Assembly (NCBI GenBank): GCA_027068485.1
Contig: JAMOSB010000007.1
Coordinates: 110,461-174,460, forward strand
Direction: 5' to 3'
Length of the DNA stretch: 64,000 nt
DNA from: Sulfurovum sp.
Lineage (GTDB): Bacteria > Campylobacterota > Campylobacteria > Campylobacterales > Sulfurovaceae
In this document: piece by piece, positions 1 to 9,102 of the stretch
Position numbering within the stretch: position 1 is the stretch's first letter
How the letters are laid out: every line of letters begins with the position of its first letter
Position numbers and translations under genes: made by a program
Notes under the pieces: generated by a model
What the model was told of the DNA's origin: nothing
The model's input: only the letters and a program-made list of their open reading frames with translations
Databases searched by the model: none

Positions 1-41
1 CCGCTAAGGTCAACACCCTGCTCAAGCAGAGACTCAGCTAG
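1..41 (+). CDS. C-terminal end of an upstream gene (partial)
   Basis: An open frame enters from the window edge and ends AKVNTLLKQRLS followed by TAG at 39-41, 18 bases before the K+ channel start. It looks like a normal charged C-terminus. Too little is present to name the product. Confidence 0.4.
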   Translation, partial: AKVNTLLKQRLS

Positions 42-59
42 TCTCTTTTTGGGAGCGAT

Positions 60-1595
60 ATGAATCAGCTACTCCTCTCTATCGCTCTTTGGCTCCACCA
101 CTCTAAGCGGTACAAGGAGACCAAACACTTTATCTATGATCTCCTCAAAGGGGAGGGGAACCCCTATAAGAAGTATGTCGATCTCTCGATTATCTTTCTG
201 ATTGTCACCTCGGTCTTTATCTTGATCTATGAGGTGAAGCACCCTGTACCTCACTGGCTAGATACCTACGATATCTACTTTGTCTCCTTTGTCTTTAGTG
301 TAGAGTATCTGCTTCGCCTCTGGGTACACAACAACCTCTCTGAACGCATTGTCAAAGAGTATAAGGAGGCGGAGTTTTTGGGGCGTGAGTTTGTTCCTGT
401 GGTGATCCTCAAAGCGGGGTTGATAGAGAAGCTTAAGTATATGCTCACCCCCTCCGCACTCATCGACCTCCTTGCGATATTTCCCGCCTATCGTCCGCTA
501 AGGGTATTGCGTATCTTTGTACTCTTTCGGGTACTTAAGCTCCTTCGCTACACCAAGAGTATCAATCAGTTTATTGAAGTCCTCTCCAATAAGAAGTTTG
601 AGCTTTTAACACTACTCTTTTTACTCTTTTTTATCGTTATGACAGCAGGGATTGCCATCTATGTCTTAGAGGAGCAGACCAATGAGCAGATCAATAACCT
701 CTTTGATGCACTCTACTGGGCACTGGTGACGATCTCCACGGTGGGGTATGGGGATATCTCACCTGTGACCCCTGAGGGGCGTAGTATCTCAGTACTCGTG
801 ATTATCTCAGGGATTGCGATGATCTCCTTTGCAACCTCGGTGATCGTCTCTGCCTTCTCAGAGAAGCTGAGTGAACTCAAAGAGAACCGTATCATCGAGC
901 AGGTCAATAAGAGCAAGTCGTTTCTGTTGGTGTGTGGATATGGTCAGATGACCAAGATGTTTTTTCGGCAGTATGCTCAGTCGTATGACAACTATATTAT
1001 CCTCGAAAACTCCCTAGAGCGGATGGAGCAGGCACGCAAAGATGGCTACGATGCGATCTATGAGGATGCGAGTCGCTATGAGACACTCAGTAAGTTCAAT
1101 GCCAAACACTGTGATATCACCATCTTGTGTCTCACCGCAAGTGATGTGGAGAATGTCTATATCACCCTCAATGCCAAGAGTATCAGTAGTCGTATCACCG
1201 TGATTGCTAGAGCCAACGATAGCAGTATGGTGAGTAAGTTTAAGCATGCAGGAGCGGATCATATTCTCATGCCCAATAAGGTCGCCAACTCGATGATCTA
1301 TACTGCTATTACACAGCCAACGATGTATAAGGCGATCCATGCGATCTTGACAGGTAAAAACATCGCCCGTATGGATGAGATTCATGCCTATGAGTGTGAG
1401 TCGATTGTGGGGAGGACGATTGCGGAGTTGGAGTTCAAAAGAGCCAAGCTCCTCTTTATCGGGATTGATCGTGGGGGGAACTTCCTCTTCAATCCCCCTA
1501 GTAGTGCGGTGATAGAGCGACGCGATACGCTCTTGGTGATGGGGCGTAAGATCTCACTAGAGTACTTCAAAACACGCTATCAGAAGGGGTGCTAA
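60..1595 (+). CDS. Voltage-sensor-type potassium channel with cytoplasmic RCK (TrkA-N) domain
   Basis: Inner-membrane K+ channel of the six-helix Kv-like class. Residues about 40-200 hold hydrophobic helices. The S4-like segment (about 145-163) has basic residues at regular spacing (RPLRVLRIF, then R, K, R), as in voltage sensors. The selectivity filter TVGYGD is at about 227-232. From about residue 288 a Rossmann-type RCK domain begins (VCGYGQM), and a TrkA-C-like region ends the 511-residue protein. GGGAG lies just upstream of ATG. The stop overlaps the start of the next gene, also a TrkA-type nucleotide-binding protein, so the two are probably translated together. The transported ion is inferred from the filter; gating ligand and voltage dependence are not shown by sequence. 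Confidence 0.9.
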   Translation: MNQLLLSIALWLHHSKRYKETKHFIYDLLKGEGNPYKKYVDLSIIFLIVTSVFILIYEVKHPVPHWLDTYDIYFVSFVFSVEYLLRLWVHNNLSERIVKEYKEAEFLGREFVPVVILKAGLIEKLKYMLTPSALIDLLAIFPAYRPLRVLRIFVLFRVLKLLRYTKSINQFIEVLSNKKFELLTLLFLLFFIVMTAGIAIYVLEEQTNEQINNLFDALYWALVTISTVGYGDISPVTPEGRSISVLVIISGIAMISFATSVIVSAFSEKLSELKENRIIEQVNKSKSFLLVCGYGQMTKMFFRQYAQSYDNYIILENSLERMEQARKDGYDAIYEDASRYETLSKFNAKHCDITILCLTASDVENVYITLNAKSISSRITVIARANDSSMVSKFKHAGADHILMPNKVANSMIYTAITQPTMYKAIHAILTGKNIARMDEIHAYECESIVGRTIAELEFKRAKLLFIGIDRGGNFLFNPPSSAVIERRDTLLVMGRKISLEYFKTRYQKGC

Positions 1596-2302
1596 TGGGT
1601 AAAAAGATACTACTTTTTGGGTATGGAAATCATGGGAAATATATCGCCAAGGGGTTGGTGGAGGATGGGTTTGTGGTACAGGTGGTCGAGAATAACCCGC
1701 TCCATCATACCCAAGCGGTAGAGGATGGCTTTGAGTCTGCGGTGGAGATCGATATCACCAAAGATGAAGCACTCATTGGTCTTAACCCCTCTGGGTATCA
1801 ACAGCTTGTCTGTGTGATGGATGATGAACACCTCAATGTCTTCTTGACCCTCTCCTTGCGGTCACTCTTTGAGAAGAGCTATATCCTCTCAATCTCAGAC
1901 TCTATCCATGTGACCAAGAAGCTCCAGATGGCAGGAGCCAATCGGGTAATCGATCTCTATGAGGTGAGTGCCAACAAGATACACAATATCCTCAACCGCC
2001 CCGTTGCCACCCGCCTCCTTGATGAGTTTGTGATGTACAAAAATGGGATAGGGTTCAAGGAACTGGTGATACCTGAGGGGTCGTTTCTGCATGGATTGAT
2101 GACCGATGAGGTGGATCTCTCAGCGTACGGGGTGTTACTTGTAGGGTTGATTGATGAGATGCGTGGGCATCACTTTGAGTTTATCACCGCAGGGTTTAAC
2201 CACCGTCTCGATAGTGGAGATACCCTTGTCTGTATCGGTGAGGAGGCAAAGTTAGCGTATTTTAAGCAACTCATCGCATCGCCTCACTACCCTAAGGGGT
2301 GA
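1595..2302 (+). CDS. TrkA-type NAD-binding (RCK) protein, potassium channel/transport regulator
   Basis: A 235-residue soluble protein with an N-terminal Rossmann fold (KILLFGYGNHGKYIAKGL, GxGxxG-like with an acidic residue after strand 2) and a C-terminal TrkA-C-type half with the usual ligand-binding layout. Family members bind NAD(H) or nucleotides and gate K+ channels or Trk transporters. The start is taken as ATG 1595, overlapping the channel stop as TAATG with AGAAGGGG 5 bases upstream; a GTG two codons earlier is also possible. Translational coupling with the channel suggests it forms or regulates the same cytoplasmic gating ring, which is an inference. It ends flush against the convergent argH stop. 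Confidence 0.8.
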   Translation: MGKKILLFGYGNHGKYIAKGLVEDGFVVQVVENNPLHHTQAVEDGFESAVEIDITKDEALIGLNPSGYQQLVCVMDDEHLNVFLTLSLRSLFEKSYILSISDSIHVTKKLQMAGANRVIDLYEVSANKIHNILNRPVATRLLDEFVMYKNGIGFKELVIPEGSFLHGLMTDEVDLSAYGVLLVGLIDEMRGHHFEFITAGFNHRLDSGDTLVCIGEEAKLAYFKQLIASPHYPKG

Positions 2303-3700
2303 TTAGTCGTTAGGCTCTTGGGTTACAAGCCACGCTTGGAGTTGTGCAATCTGCTCTAGGGTACGGATAGTCGCTGTTCCTCCTTGGGACTCTCTAGCAT
2401 TCATCGAGGCACGGTTATCAAGTAGGGCTACGACCCCTTCACCGATACGCTCATCGATACGCTGAAGGTCGCTGAGGGTCAGCTCTGAGATATCGACCCC
2501 TTTGGTCTCTGCGAGGTTGACTACATTGCCCGTGATATGGTAAGCATCACGGAAGGGAAGCCCCGCCTCTTTGACAAGATAGTCCGCCAAGTCGGTGGCA
2601 CTGAGGTGACCTACCATACAGGCACGCTCCATCGCTTCGGTGTTGACACGCATATCTGCGATCATCTCATTGAGAACTTGGAGGCTAAGTAGAGCCGTAC
2701 GCACGGAGTCGAAGACCCCCTCTTTGTCCTCTTGCATATCTTTATTGTAGGCGAGTGGTAGTCCCTTCATCACCGTGAGTAGGGCGATGAGATTTCCATT
2801 GACTCGACCTGTCTTACCACGAAGAAGCTCTGGGATATCGGGGTTTTTCTTTTGGGGCATGATGGAGCTACCTGTGGCGTGACGGTCACTGAGTGTCACC
2901 CACTTAAACTCACTAGCACTCCATAAGATCAGCTCCTCACTCAAGCGACTCATATGCATCATCATTGTAGAGATATTGAAGAGGATATCAAGAGCAAAGT
3001 CACGATCACTCACAGTATCGAGACAGTTGAGTGTAGGAGCATCAAATCCTAGCTTTTGAGCGGTGATGTTGCGGTCGATAGGATGTGGTGTCCCTGCGAG
3101 AGCAGCACATCCGATAGGGGCGTAGTTGTTGCGAGCATAGGCATTAACAAACCGCTCATAGTCACGCTTAAACATACTCGCATACGCCATCATATGGTAC
3201 CCAAAGTTGATAGGTTGTGCATGCTGAAGGTGTGTCATACCTGGAAGCATCGTCTCACTATGGGCTTTGGCAACCTCAAGAAGGGTCTGGATATTGGTCA
3301 GGAGAAGTTGTGCGATCGCTTGGGTGTTGCGTTGGACATAGAGTCTAAAGTCAAGGGCGACTTGGTCGTTACGACTCCGAGCGGTGTGGAGTCGCTTGCC
3401 TGCATCCCCGATCTTCTCTGTGAGTCGCCCCTCGATCGCCATATGGATATCCTCATCATCCCCCTCTAGGGTAAATACCCCCTCCTCTATCTCCGTGCGT
3501 ATCTCACGAAGCCCTGCGTCTATCTTCTGATAATCCTCCGTAGAGATAATGCCCTGTTGTGCGAGCATATAGGCGTGTGCCTGAGAGCCTTCAATATCCT
3601 CACGGTAGAGAACCTTATCAAAGGGAAGTGAGTTGTTGAGATCTTGTAGTAGCTGAGAACTTTGAGTAGAGATACGAGCCGAAGCGATTTTTTTAGCCAT
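2303..3700 (-). CDS. argH: Argininosuccinate lyase
   Basis: Cleaves argininosuccinate to arginine and fumarate, the last step of arginine synthesis in the cytoplasm. The 465-residue protein is full length for the fumarase/aspartase superfamily. It carries the signature [12 protein letters not shown] in its middle and the conserved [14 protein letters not shown] and [15 protein letters not shown] segments (here [16 protein letters not shown]). It stands alone on the minus strand, with its stop immediately beside the stop of the TrkA-like gene. An AAAAT-rich -10-like region and AGGAG precede its ATG. The arginine product also feeds the speA-type decarboxylase at 22.7-24.6 kb. Confidence 0.97.
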   Translation of the reverse strand: MAKKIASARISTQSSQLLQDLNNSLPFDKVLYREDIEGSQAHAYMLAQQGIISTEDYQKIDAGLREIRTEIEEGVFTLEGDDEDIHMAIEGRLTEKIGDAGKRLHTARSRNDQVALDFRLYVQRNTQAIAQLLLTNIQTLLEVAKAHSETMLPGMTHLQHAQPINFGYHMMAYASMFKRDYERFVNAYARNNYAPIGCAALAGTPHPIDRNITAQKLGFDAPTLNCLDTVSDRDFALDILFNISTMMMHMSRLSEELILWSASEFKWVTLSDRHATGSSIMPQKKNPDIPELLRGKTGRVNGNLIALLTVMKGLPLAYNKDMQEDKEGVFDSVRTALLSLQVLNEMIADMRVNTEAMERACMVGHLSATDLADYLVKEAGLPFRDAYHITGNVVNLAETKGVDISELTLSDLQRIDERIGEGVVALLDNRASMNARESQGGTATIRTLEQIAQLQAWLVTQEPND

Positions 3701-3786
3701 GAATACTCCTAGATAATTAAGTAGTGCTATTTTATCGTAAAGTTGGTTTGGTTTGGTGGTAGAGTGGGCAAAAGCCCCATAGAGGG

Positions 3787-4146
3787 CTAGGCTTTAAAGT
3801 CTAGGGAGAGGGAGTTGACACAGTGGCGGGTGTTTTTGGGAGTCATCTGCTCCCCCCTAAAGAGGTGTCCTAGGTGTCCCCCACAGGTGGCACAGACGAT
3901 CTCTATGCGTTGTCCATCCGCATCAGGGAGTTCGCGTACGGCTCCCTCGATGCTATCATCAAAGCTTGGCCACCCCGTCCCTGAGTCAAACTTGCTCTGA
4001 GAGTCAAAGAGTGGTGCGTTGCACTTGCGACAGCAGTAGAGACCTGCTTCATGATGATCCCAAAATCTCCCCGTAAAGGCACGCTCTGTCCCTTTGGCTT
4101 CTATGACATACTTCTCTTCTTGGGTGAGTGGGTTGTAGGTTGGCAT
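3787..4146 (-). CDS. msrB: Peptide-methionine (R)-S-oxide reductase MsrB
   Basis: Reduces methionine-R-sulfoxide in oxidised proteins. The 119-residue protein is a bare MsrB domain: zinc-binding pairs CRKC (39/42) and CATC (85/88), the [10 protein letters not shown] substrate segment (about 53-62) and catalytic Cys109 in RHCVNS. It has no signal peptide, so it is probably cytoplasmic. It is the last gene of the minus-strand run that begins with the cobalamin genes, only 3 bases after the preceding Cys-rich gene, which suggests cotranscription. Confidence 0.95.
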   Translation of the reverse strand: MPTYNPLTQEEKYVIEAKGTERAFTGRFWDHHEAGLYCCRKCNAPLFDSQSKFDSGTGWPSFDDSIEGAVRELPDADGQRIEIVCATCGGHLGHLFRGEQMTPKNTRHCVNSLSLDFKA

Positions 4147-4149
4147 GGG

Positions 4150-4605
4150 TTACTCCTTGGTGGTTTTGGTCGGTAGTATAGCAGAGAGACTCTTGACCTC
4201 TGCCATCATCTCAAACCAATCGCGTGAGAAGTGCTGAAGGATAAACGCCTCATGGTGGGGGATAGTACACCCCGAGCAGTTTTGGTGTATCTTGCTCTTG
4301 CCCTCAAACCTCGCTCCATCAGGTGAGTTCACACTACAGTAGCTCATCAGCTCTTTTGTCCCGATAGTCTCAACCCCCGCATCATCAAAGCGGAAGTTGG
4401 GGCAGGCACAGAGGTAGCAGTTGAGGTTCTCCATCGCATGACACTTTTTGTTTTGGGCATAGAGTGGGCAGAAGTCGGGGTGGGCTGTTTGCATATGCTC
4501 AAACCGAAAGTAGGTAATGATCTCTTGGGGGGTGAGGTGGGTGAGGGTGGCGAGGATTGCACGGTGTTTTGCTCCGTGGGTCTGAAACCAGCTACTATAA
4601 CTCAT
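4150..4605 (-). CDS. Conserved Cys-rich protein of unknown function in the cobalamin operon
   Basis: I do not recognise a named family. The 151-residue soluble protein has eight cysteines. Five are clustered at about residues 46-68 (FCPLY, KKC, LNCYLCACPNF); the rest include SYC and NCSGCTIPHH with a following double His. This arrangement suggests a metal- or cluster-binding protein. It overlaps the upstream cobC gene by 11 bases and is followed 3 bases later by msrB, so it is embedded in the operon. A link to corrinoid or redox metabolism rests on position only. Confidence 0.75.
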   Translation of the reverse strand: MSYSSWFQTHGAKHRAILATLTHLTPQEIITYFRFEHMQTAHPDFCPLYAQNKKCHAMENLNCYLCACPNFRFDDAGVETIGTKELMSYCSVNSPDGARFEGKSKIHQNCSGCTIPHHEAFILQHFSRDWFEMMAEVKSLSAILPTKTTKE

Positions 4606-5110
4606 AGGTACGATACTCCAGATAGTCTAACCGCTCCACTACTACGCCTAGAAGCTCCATCATCCGTGCTAGTGTGCCTGCATGGGAGCAGATGAGTAGG
4701 TCTTGGTTGGTGGGTAGTCTATCCAAAAACGCCTCTATGCGTGCTGTAAACGCCTTAGGGGACTCTTGGCAGATATAGGTGTGCCACGCCTCAGCAGAGT
4801 CGAGGTAGTGCGGGCGAAAGCTAGGAAGAGCAGCAACCTCCTCAAACGATAGCCCCTCAATCTCAGGTTTAAACTGCACTTCGCGTAGACGCGAGTCAGT
4901 TGTGTAGGGTTTGCCTAGATATCGGAGGGTCGCTTGGGTGCGTTGGAGGTCGGAGCTGTAGCAGTGGTCAAAGCAGATCTGACGCAACGCTATCACACTA
5001 CTAGGCTCAATCGCCTCTCTATCGATAGGGAGATCACGCCAACCGTTGTAGCGGTGGTGGTGAGCAGGGGCGAGTGGGGCGTGGCGTAGGAGGGTTAGGG
5101 TACGAGACAT
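4595..5110 (-). CDS. cobC: Alpha-ribazole phosphatase-type histidine phosphatase
   Basis: A 171-residue histidine-phosphatase-superfamily protein: the phosphohistidine motif LLRHAPL is at the N-terminus (His10; RHA replaces the usual RHG) and the second catalytic His is in CSHAGTL. In cobalamin operons this family removes the phosphate of alpha-ribazole-5'-phosphate or of the final corrinoid phosphate during nucleotide loop assembly. The gene overlaps cobS upstream by 16 bases and the Cys-rich gene downstream by 11. Context makes CobC the best call; the superfamily alone would only say phosphatase. Confidence 0.82.
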   Translation of the reverse strand: MSRTLTLLRHAPLAPAHHHRYNGWRDLPIDREAIEPSSVIALRQICFDHCYSSDLQRTQATLRYLGKPYTTDSRLREVQFKPEIEGLSFEEVAALPSFRPHYLDSAEAWHTYICQESPKAFTARIEAFLDRLPTNQDLLICSHAGTLARMMELLGVVVERLDYLEYRTYEL

Positions 5111-5841
5111 GCCACCCCCACCAAGAGCAGTGTCTCCACCCCCTCAAGCGTCGCACCGAGTAGATCCCCATTGACAAAGCCTAGTCGCCGTTTGAGGTAG
5201 CCTAGGAGGAGTATGCCCAGTCCAAGTCCTGTGAGTAGTAGCACCACAAAGTGCCAAGAGAGCAGTACGATCCCGATACTCCCACTTAGGAGAAACGCCC
5301 CAAGTAAGTAGGGAAGTGTCAGGGCAGATTTGAGTTGGGTCGCAAAGGAGGAGCGAAAGACCTCACGCCAAAAGAGTAGCACTAGAAGCAGACGACTCAC
5401 CATCGCTATGGCGACAAAGTACCACCCCAGCTGATGGAGAAGCACAAAGACAATCCCCGAGAGCTTCATCGTCATGACCCCTATCACCCACAAGACCCCC
5501 ATCGCTCCGACTGTCGGCTCTTTGATGATCGTGTAGGGGTCTTTGTGGGCGTGTGAGGCGTAGAGTGCATCGGCGACATCCATCACCGCTTCGGTATGCA
5601 AAAACCCATAGAGCATCATATACCCCACCGCAGAGAGTAGTATCCCATACCATGAGAGAGGAGCAAGAAGTGTGGAGAGAGTGAGGGTGAGTAGTGCTAA
5701 CAGTAGCCCCACAATCGGAAAAAACAACAGCATCGCCCCCAAGACCTCAGAGCTAGAGAGGTCATCATCAGAGCGAAAGCGAACAGGTAGCACACTAAAG
5801 TAACTCACTGCAAACTTCAACCCAAGCCAAAGTGATCGCAT
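5095..5841 (-). CDS. cobS: Adenosylcobinamide-GDP ribazoletransferase (cobalamin synthase)
   Basis: Integral inner-membrane enzyme joining adenosylcobinamide-GDP with alpha-ribazole (or its phosphate). The 248-residue protein is strongly hydrophobic, with several helices, and has the conserved N-terminal region (FAVSYFSVLPVRF), the short loop FLHTEAVMDVADAL with acidic residues for metal binding, and the C-terminal GDLLGATLE segment. Length matches the family. Its ATG lies 61 bases after the cbiB stop, the largest gap in the cob run, and it overlaps cobC downstream. Confidence 0.95.
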   Translation of the reverse strand: MRSLWLGLKFAVSYFSVLPVRFRSDDDLSSSEVLGAMLLFFPIVGLLLALLTLTLSTLLAPLSWYGILLSAVGYMMLYGFLHTEAVMDVADALYASHAHKDPYTIIKEPTVGAMGVLWVIGVMTMKLSGIVFVLLHQLGWYFVAIAMVSRLLLVLLFWREVFRSSFATQLKSALTLPYLLGAFLLSGSIGIVLLSWHFVVLLLTGLGLGILLLGYLKRRLGFVNGDLLGATLEGVETLLLVGVACLVP

Positions 5842-5902
5842 AGGGGACTCCTCTGTGGTAGTATGGGGGTATTATACCGCGTCATAGCACAATTATAAGT
5901 GT

Positions 5903-6781
5903 TTAGATTAAGCCTAACAGAAGAGAGAGTATCACCATCCCATCCAGACGCAGTTGGAGTTGTAGGGCTTGGGTGATATCGTGGGGGGTGAGGGTGGTGC
6001 GTCCTCTCCCGAAGTGGGGTTTGGGTTTGAGTTTGCCAAAGTAGACGGTATCGCCACCTAGCCGAATCCCTAGAGCGAGTGCCATGGCGGTGATGGGGTG
6101 TCCTGCGTTGGGGCTTTCGTGTTGGGAGCCTTGGGGGTAGAAGCCTAGTGCTTTGGCAGAACCAAAGAGCAGTGCGATGAGTAGGGCAGTGAGGCGAGAG
6201 GGGAGGAGGTTGGCGAGGTCGTCGAGTTTTGCGGGTATGCGTCCAAAGCGGTAGTAGTGCGGGGTCTTGTAGCCGACCATTGAGTCGAGGGTGTTGATCG
6301 CTTTGTAGAGAAAAAGCCCTGTGAGTCCAAAGAGTAGGAGGTAGAGGAGTGGGGCGATGACCCCATCGCTGAGGTTTTCTGCGTAGGTCTCTATCCCTGC
6401 TTTGTTGATGTCACTAGGGCTTAGCTCTTGGGTGTCACGGCTCACAAGATAGCGTATCTTGTGAGGGTGGGTGATCAGCTCTCGGACGGCATCATGGAGC
6501 ATCTTGGAGGCAAGACCCATCGAGGCTAGTATCCCCACAACAACTGTCTCAAGGAGAGGTGGGAGTAGGCTAGCGAGGGTGAGGAGTATCTCTGTCGTGA
6601 GTGCGGTGAGGGTGAGGAGGGTGAGGGTGAGGAGTCCGCCACGCAGGATGGAGTCTTGGTAGTAGGCTCTCTCAAACCACCCGATCACCCCGCCCATCAA
6701 GACCACAGGGTGGTAGCGTGAAGTAAACTCCCCAAAGAGGCGGTCGATGAGGTAGGCGATAAGGGTGATCTCAGGATACAT
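5903..6781 (-). CDS. cbiB: Adenosylcobinamide-phosphate synthase CbiB/CobD
   Basis: Membrane protein attaching the aminopropanol phosphate arm to adenosylcobyric acid. Conserved segments visible are LIDRLFGEFTSRYHPVVLMG at the N-terminus, NKAGIETYAENLSDGVIAP, NTLDSMVGY and ESPNAGHPITAMALAL. About 292 residues with multiple hydrophobic helices. I start it at ATG 6781, inside the last codons of cobQ (11-base overlap); a TTG two codons earlier is possible. The overlap implies coupled translation with cobyric acid synthase, whose product it uses. Confidence 0.95.
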   Translation of the reverse strand: MYPEITLIAYLIDRLFGEFTSRYHPVVLMGGVIGWFERAYYQDSILRGGLLTLTLLTLTALTTEILLTLASLLPPLLETVVVGILASMGLASKMLHDAVRELITHPHKIRYLVSRDTQELSPSDINKAGIETYAENLSDGVIAPLLYLLLFGLTGLFLYKAINTLDSMVGYKTPHYYRFGRIPAKLDDLANLLPSRLTALLIALLFGSAKALGFYPQGSQHESPNAGHPITAMALALGIRLGGDTVYFGKLKPKPHFGRGRTTLTPHDITQALQLQLRLDGMVILSLLLGLI

Positions 6782-8099
6782 CCGCAATCACCCGCTCGAT
6801 ATCAAAGTAGGCTTCCATCTCCTCCACAAAGGTGGTGATGGTCTGCTCTTTGTAGTCTCTAAACCACGCATCTACAAAGAGTCCATGCTCAAAGGTACCG
6901 TAGAGCTGAGGGGCTTCATAGGAGAGGGGGTACTTCTGGCTGATACCGTGATGGATCTCAAAGGTATCCCCGTTGCGTTTGAGTATCTTCTCTCGTTGGA
7001 AGTAGATGGTATCATCGATGAAGCCTAGCCCCGTAGCGTGTGTGGGATGCTCCACCTCGATACACGCCTCATCGACAATCGCCTCAAACATCATCTGATA
7101 CCCCCCACAGATTCCGATGATACGGCACTGCTTGGTTGCGTAGAGGGATTGGATCTGCTCGAAGAGTCCAGAGGCTTTGAGCCATGCAAGGTCTTGGAGT
7201 ATAAGTTTGCTCCCAGGGAGTATCACCCAGTCAAACCGTGTCAGATCGATAGCAGAGGTGACAAACTCCACACAGCTCTTGGGGTCGGCTAGGAGTGGTT
7301 CAAAGTCGTTGTAGTTGCTCATGGTGGGGTAGTGTATCACCGCGATACGCCGTGAGGCGTGTTGGCAGTCTTGGGTGAAGTTTTTGAGGCTTTGGGAGTC
7401 CTCAAAGCCTAAGTTGAAGGGGCGGTAGGGGAGTACCCCTAGCACAGGGATACCAAACTCCTCCTCGATGATACGCACCCCCGCATCAAAGAGGCTACGA
7501 TCTCCTCTAAATTTATTGATCACCACGCCGATGACATTGGCTCTTAGGGCGTGGGGGAGGAGGTGGTAGACACCGTAGATGGAGGCAAACACCCCACCCT
7601 TCTCGATATCAGCTACAAGGATAATCTTGGTCTTAAACTGCGTAGCGATAAAGAGATTGGAGAGGTCTTTGTCCATAAGATTGAGCTCTACGGGGCTTCC
7701 TGCCCCCTCTGCGATGATACAGTCGTAGCGGTCGTTGAGCCACTCATAGGCTTGGGTGACGATGGGCTTGAGGGTATCGAGGTCACGGTAGTAGCTTCGG
7801 ACATCTTGGGTCTCTACAGCTCGTCCTCCAACGATGAGTGAGGCACTGCTCCCGCGTCCCGACTTGAGCAAGATAGGGTTGTTGTGCCATGAGGTCGCTA
7901 CGCCTAGCACTTCGGCTTGAAATCCCTGTGCTACGGCGATCTCTGATCCATCATGGGCGACGATGGCGTTGTTGGAGACATTTTGGGCTTTGAAGGGGGC
8001 GACACGGTAGCCTCGTGCTTGAAGGAGGCGTGCGACGAGGAAGGTCACGGTCGATTTGCCTGCGTCACTGGAGGTACCAAAGATAGAGATGTTATTCAT
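6771..8099 (-). CDS. cobQ: Cobyric acid synthase
   Basis: Amidates four side chains of adenosylcobyrinic diamide using glutamine and ATP. The N-terminal ATPase domain begins ISIFGTSSDAGKST, a modified P-loop typical of CobQ/BioD, followed by PFKAQNVSNNA. The C-terminal glutamine amidotransferase domain has the nucleophile in GICGGYQMM and a His in EIHHG. The true start is ATG 8099 and gives 442 residues, slightly short for the family; a longer reading frame upstream lies antisense-in-frame within the neighbouring decarboxylase and is not convincing. It overlaps the neighbour by 8 bases and cbiB by 11. Confidence 0.95.
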   Translation of the reverse strand: MNNISIFGTSSDAGKSTVTFLVARLLQARGYRVAPFKAQNVSNNAIVAHDGSEIAVAQGFQAEVLGVATSWHNNPILLKSGRGSSASLIVGGRAVETQDVRSYYRDLDTLKPIVTQAYEWLNDRYDCIIAEGAGSPVELNLMDKDLSNLFIATQFKTKIILVADIEKGGVFASIYGVYHLLPHALRANVIGVVINKFRGDRSLFDAGVRIIEEEFGIPVLGVLPYRPFNLGFEDSQSLKNFTQDCQHASRRIAVIHYPTMSNYNDFEPLLADPKSCVEFVTSAIDLTRFDWVILPGSKLILQDLAWLKASGLFEQIQSLYATKQCRIIGICGGYQMMFEAIVDEACIEVEHPTHATGLGFIDDTIYFQREKILKRNGDTFEIHHGISQKYPLSYEAPQLYGTFEHGLFVDAWFRDYKEQTITTFVEEMEAYFDIERVIADVS

Positions 8100-9102
8100 G
8101 AGGGAGTGCCTTGATGAGGTGTTGGAGGTCGTGGAGGCTCTTGATGGCGATACGCACATGGTAGGGGGTGAGTCCATCAAAGTTGGAGCAGTCACGCACC
8201 ATAATACGGTAGGGGAGTAGATGGGCTTGTAGCTCCTCAGCTCGCATCGAGGCAAGCTCGATGAGCAGGAAGTTGGCATCTGAGGGGTAGATGCGTCGGA
8301 TGAGAGGAGAAGACTCAAGCTTGGGGAGCAGATAGGCGAGGCTCTTGGCATGGGCATCTGCGGAGCGTGACCCAAAGGTGCTATCGGCTAGGGCAGATTG
8401 GATATAGGCACTATCAAACGCAGAGAGTTTCCAGAGTGGTTCGGTGGCTTGGAGTGAGGCGATATTGGTGGGGGAGGAGAGTATCGCTCCCATACGGATC
8501 CCCGCAGAGCCAAAAAACTTGGTCATCGACTTGAGGATATAGAGTCGCTCATAGCGATCGAGATAGTGTGAGAGTGAACGGTGTGAGCTAAACTCCAAAA
8601 AGGACTCATCAATGAGTATCGTACACCCCTTGGCGTGCCACTCCTCTAGCATCGACTCGATAGGGTAGTAGTAGCCATCGGGGGTCGAAGGGTTGACGAA
8701 GACCACCAATGACCCCTCTGCTACCTTGCTATCGAGTGCCTCAAAGCGGTCAATCATCGTAAGATGGTACCCAAAGGCTTTTGAGGCTTTTTTGTACTCT
8801 AGGTAGGCGGGAGTGTAGAGGGTAGAGTGGGAGAGTGCAAGGGTACGAAAGAGGGTGAAGATCCCTACACTCGCTCCATTAAAAAGCTCCAAAGAGTCTA
8901 TAGAGACACCGTAGTGTGTAGCGATGGTGTGGGTGAGGCTCTCGTAGTTGGGGTAGGCAGAGATGGGGAGGGTATTGAAGTCCACGCTGATATGGGGTTT
9001 GATAAAGTTGATATTGGATGAGAGGTCGATCACCTCACAGGGGTGGCAGTCGGCACGCTGGGCGAAGGTGGTGATGTCACCACCGTGTTGGTAGGGGGTC
9101 AT
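8092..9102 (-). CDS. cobD: Threonine-phosphate decarboxylase-type PLP enzyme (CobD of Salmonella/CobC)
   Basis: A 336-residue fold-type I PLP enzyme of the histidinol-phosphate aminotransferase family. The start HGGDITTFAQ and the motif IDLSSNINF are typical of L-threonine-O-3-phosphate decarboxylase, which makes (R)-1-amino-2-propanol phosphate for cobalamin. The PLP lysine lies in LKSMTKFFG, with a later RMGAIL arginine. It sits between cobU (ATGA overlap) and cobQ (8-base overlap), directly supplying the substrate for CbiB. An aminotransferase role is the only alternative and context argues against it. Confidence 0.9.
   Translation of the reverse strand: MTPYQHGGDITTFAQRADCHPCEVIDLSSNINFIKPHISVDFNTLPISAYPNYESLTHTIATHYGVSIDSLELFNGASVGIFTLFRTLALSHSTLYTPAYLEYKKASKAFGYHLTMIDRFEALDSKVAEGSLVVFVNPSTPDGYYYPIESMLEEWHAKGCTILIDESFLEFSSHRSLSHYLDRYERLYILKSMTKFFGSAGIRMGAILSSPTNIASLQATEPLWKLSAFDSAYIQSALADSTFGSRSADAHAKSLAYLLPKLESSPLIRRIYPSDANFLLIELASMRAEELQAHLLPYRIMVRDCSNFDGLTPYHVRIAIKSLHDLQHLIKALPHE

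Noticed and set aside
1014..1385. 123-codon minus-strand frame within the K+ channel
   Set aside because: Lies wholly opposite conserved RCK-domain codons; composition is that of a shadow frame.
3056..3469. 137-codon open frame on the plus strand within argH
   Set aside because: Antisense to a well-conserved gene, no ribosome binding site and no protein-like pattern.
8100..8375. N-terminal extension of cobQ
   Set aside because: It overlaps conserved codons of the decarboxylase, and ATG 8099 gives the standard CobQ N-terminus.
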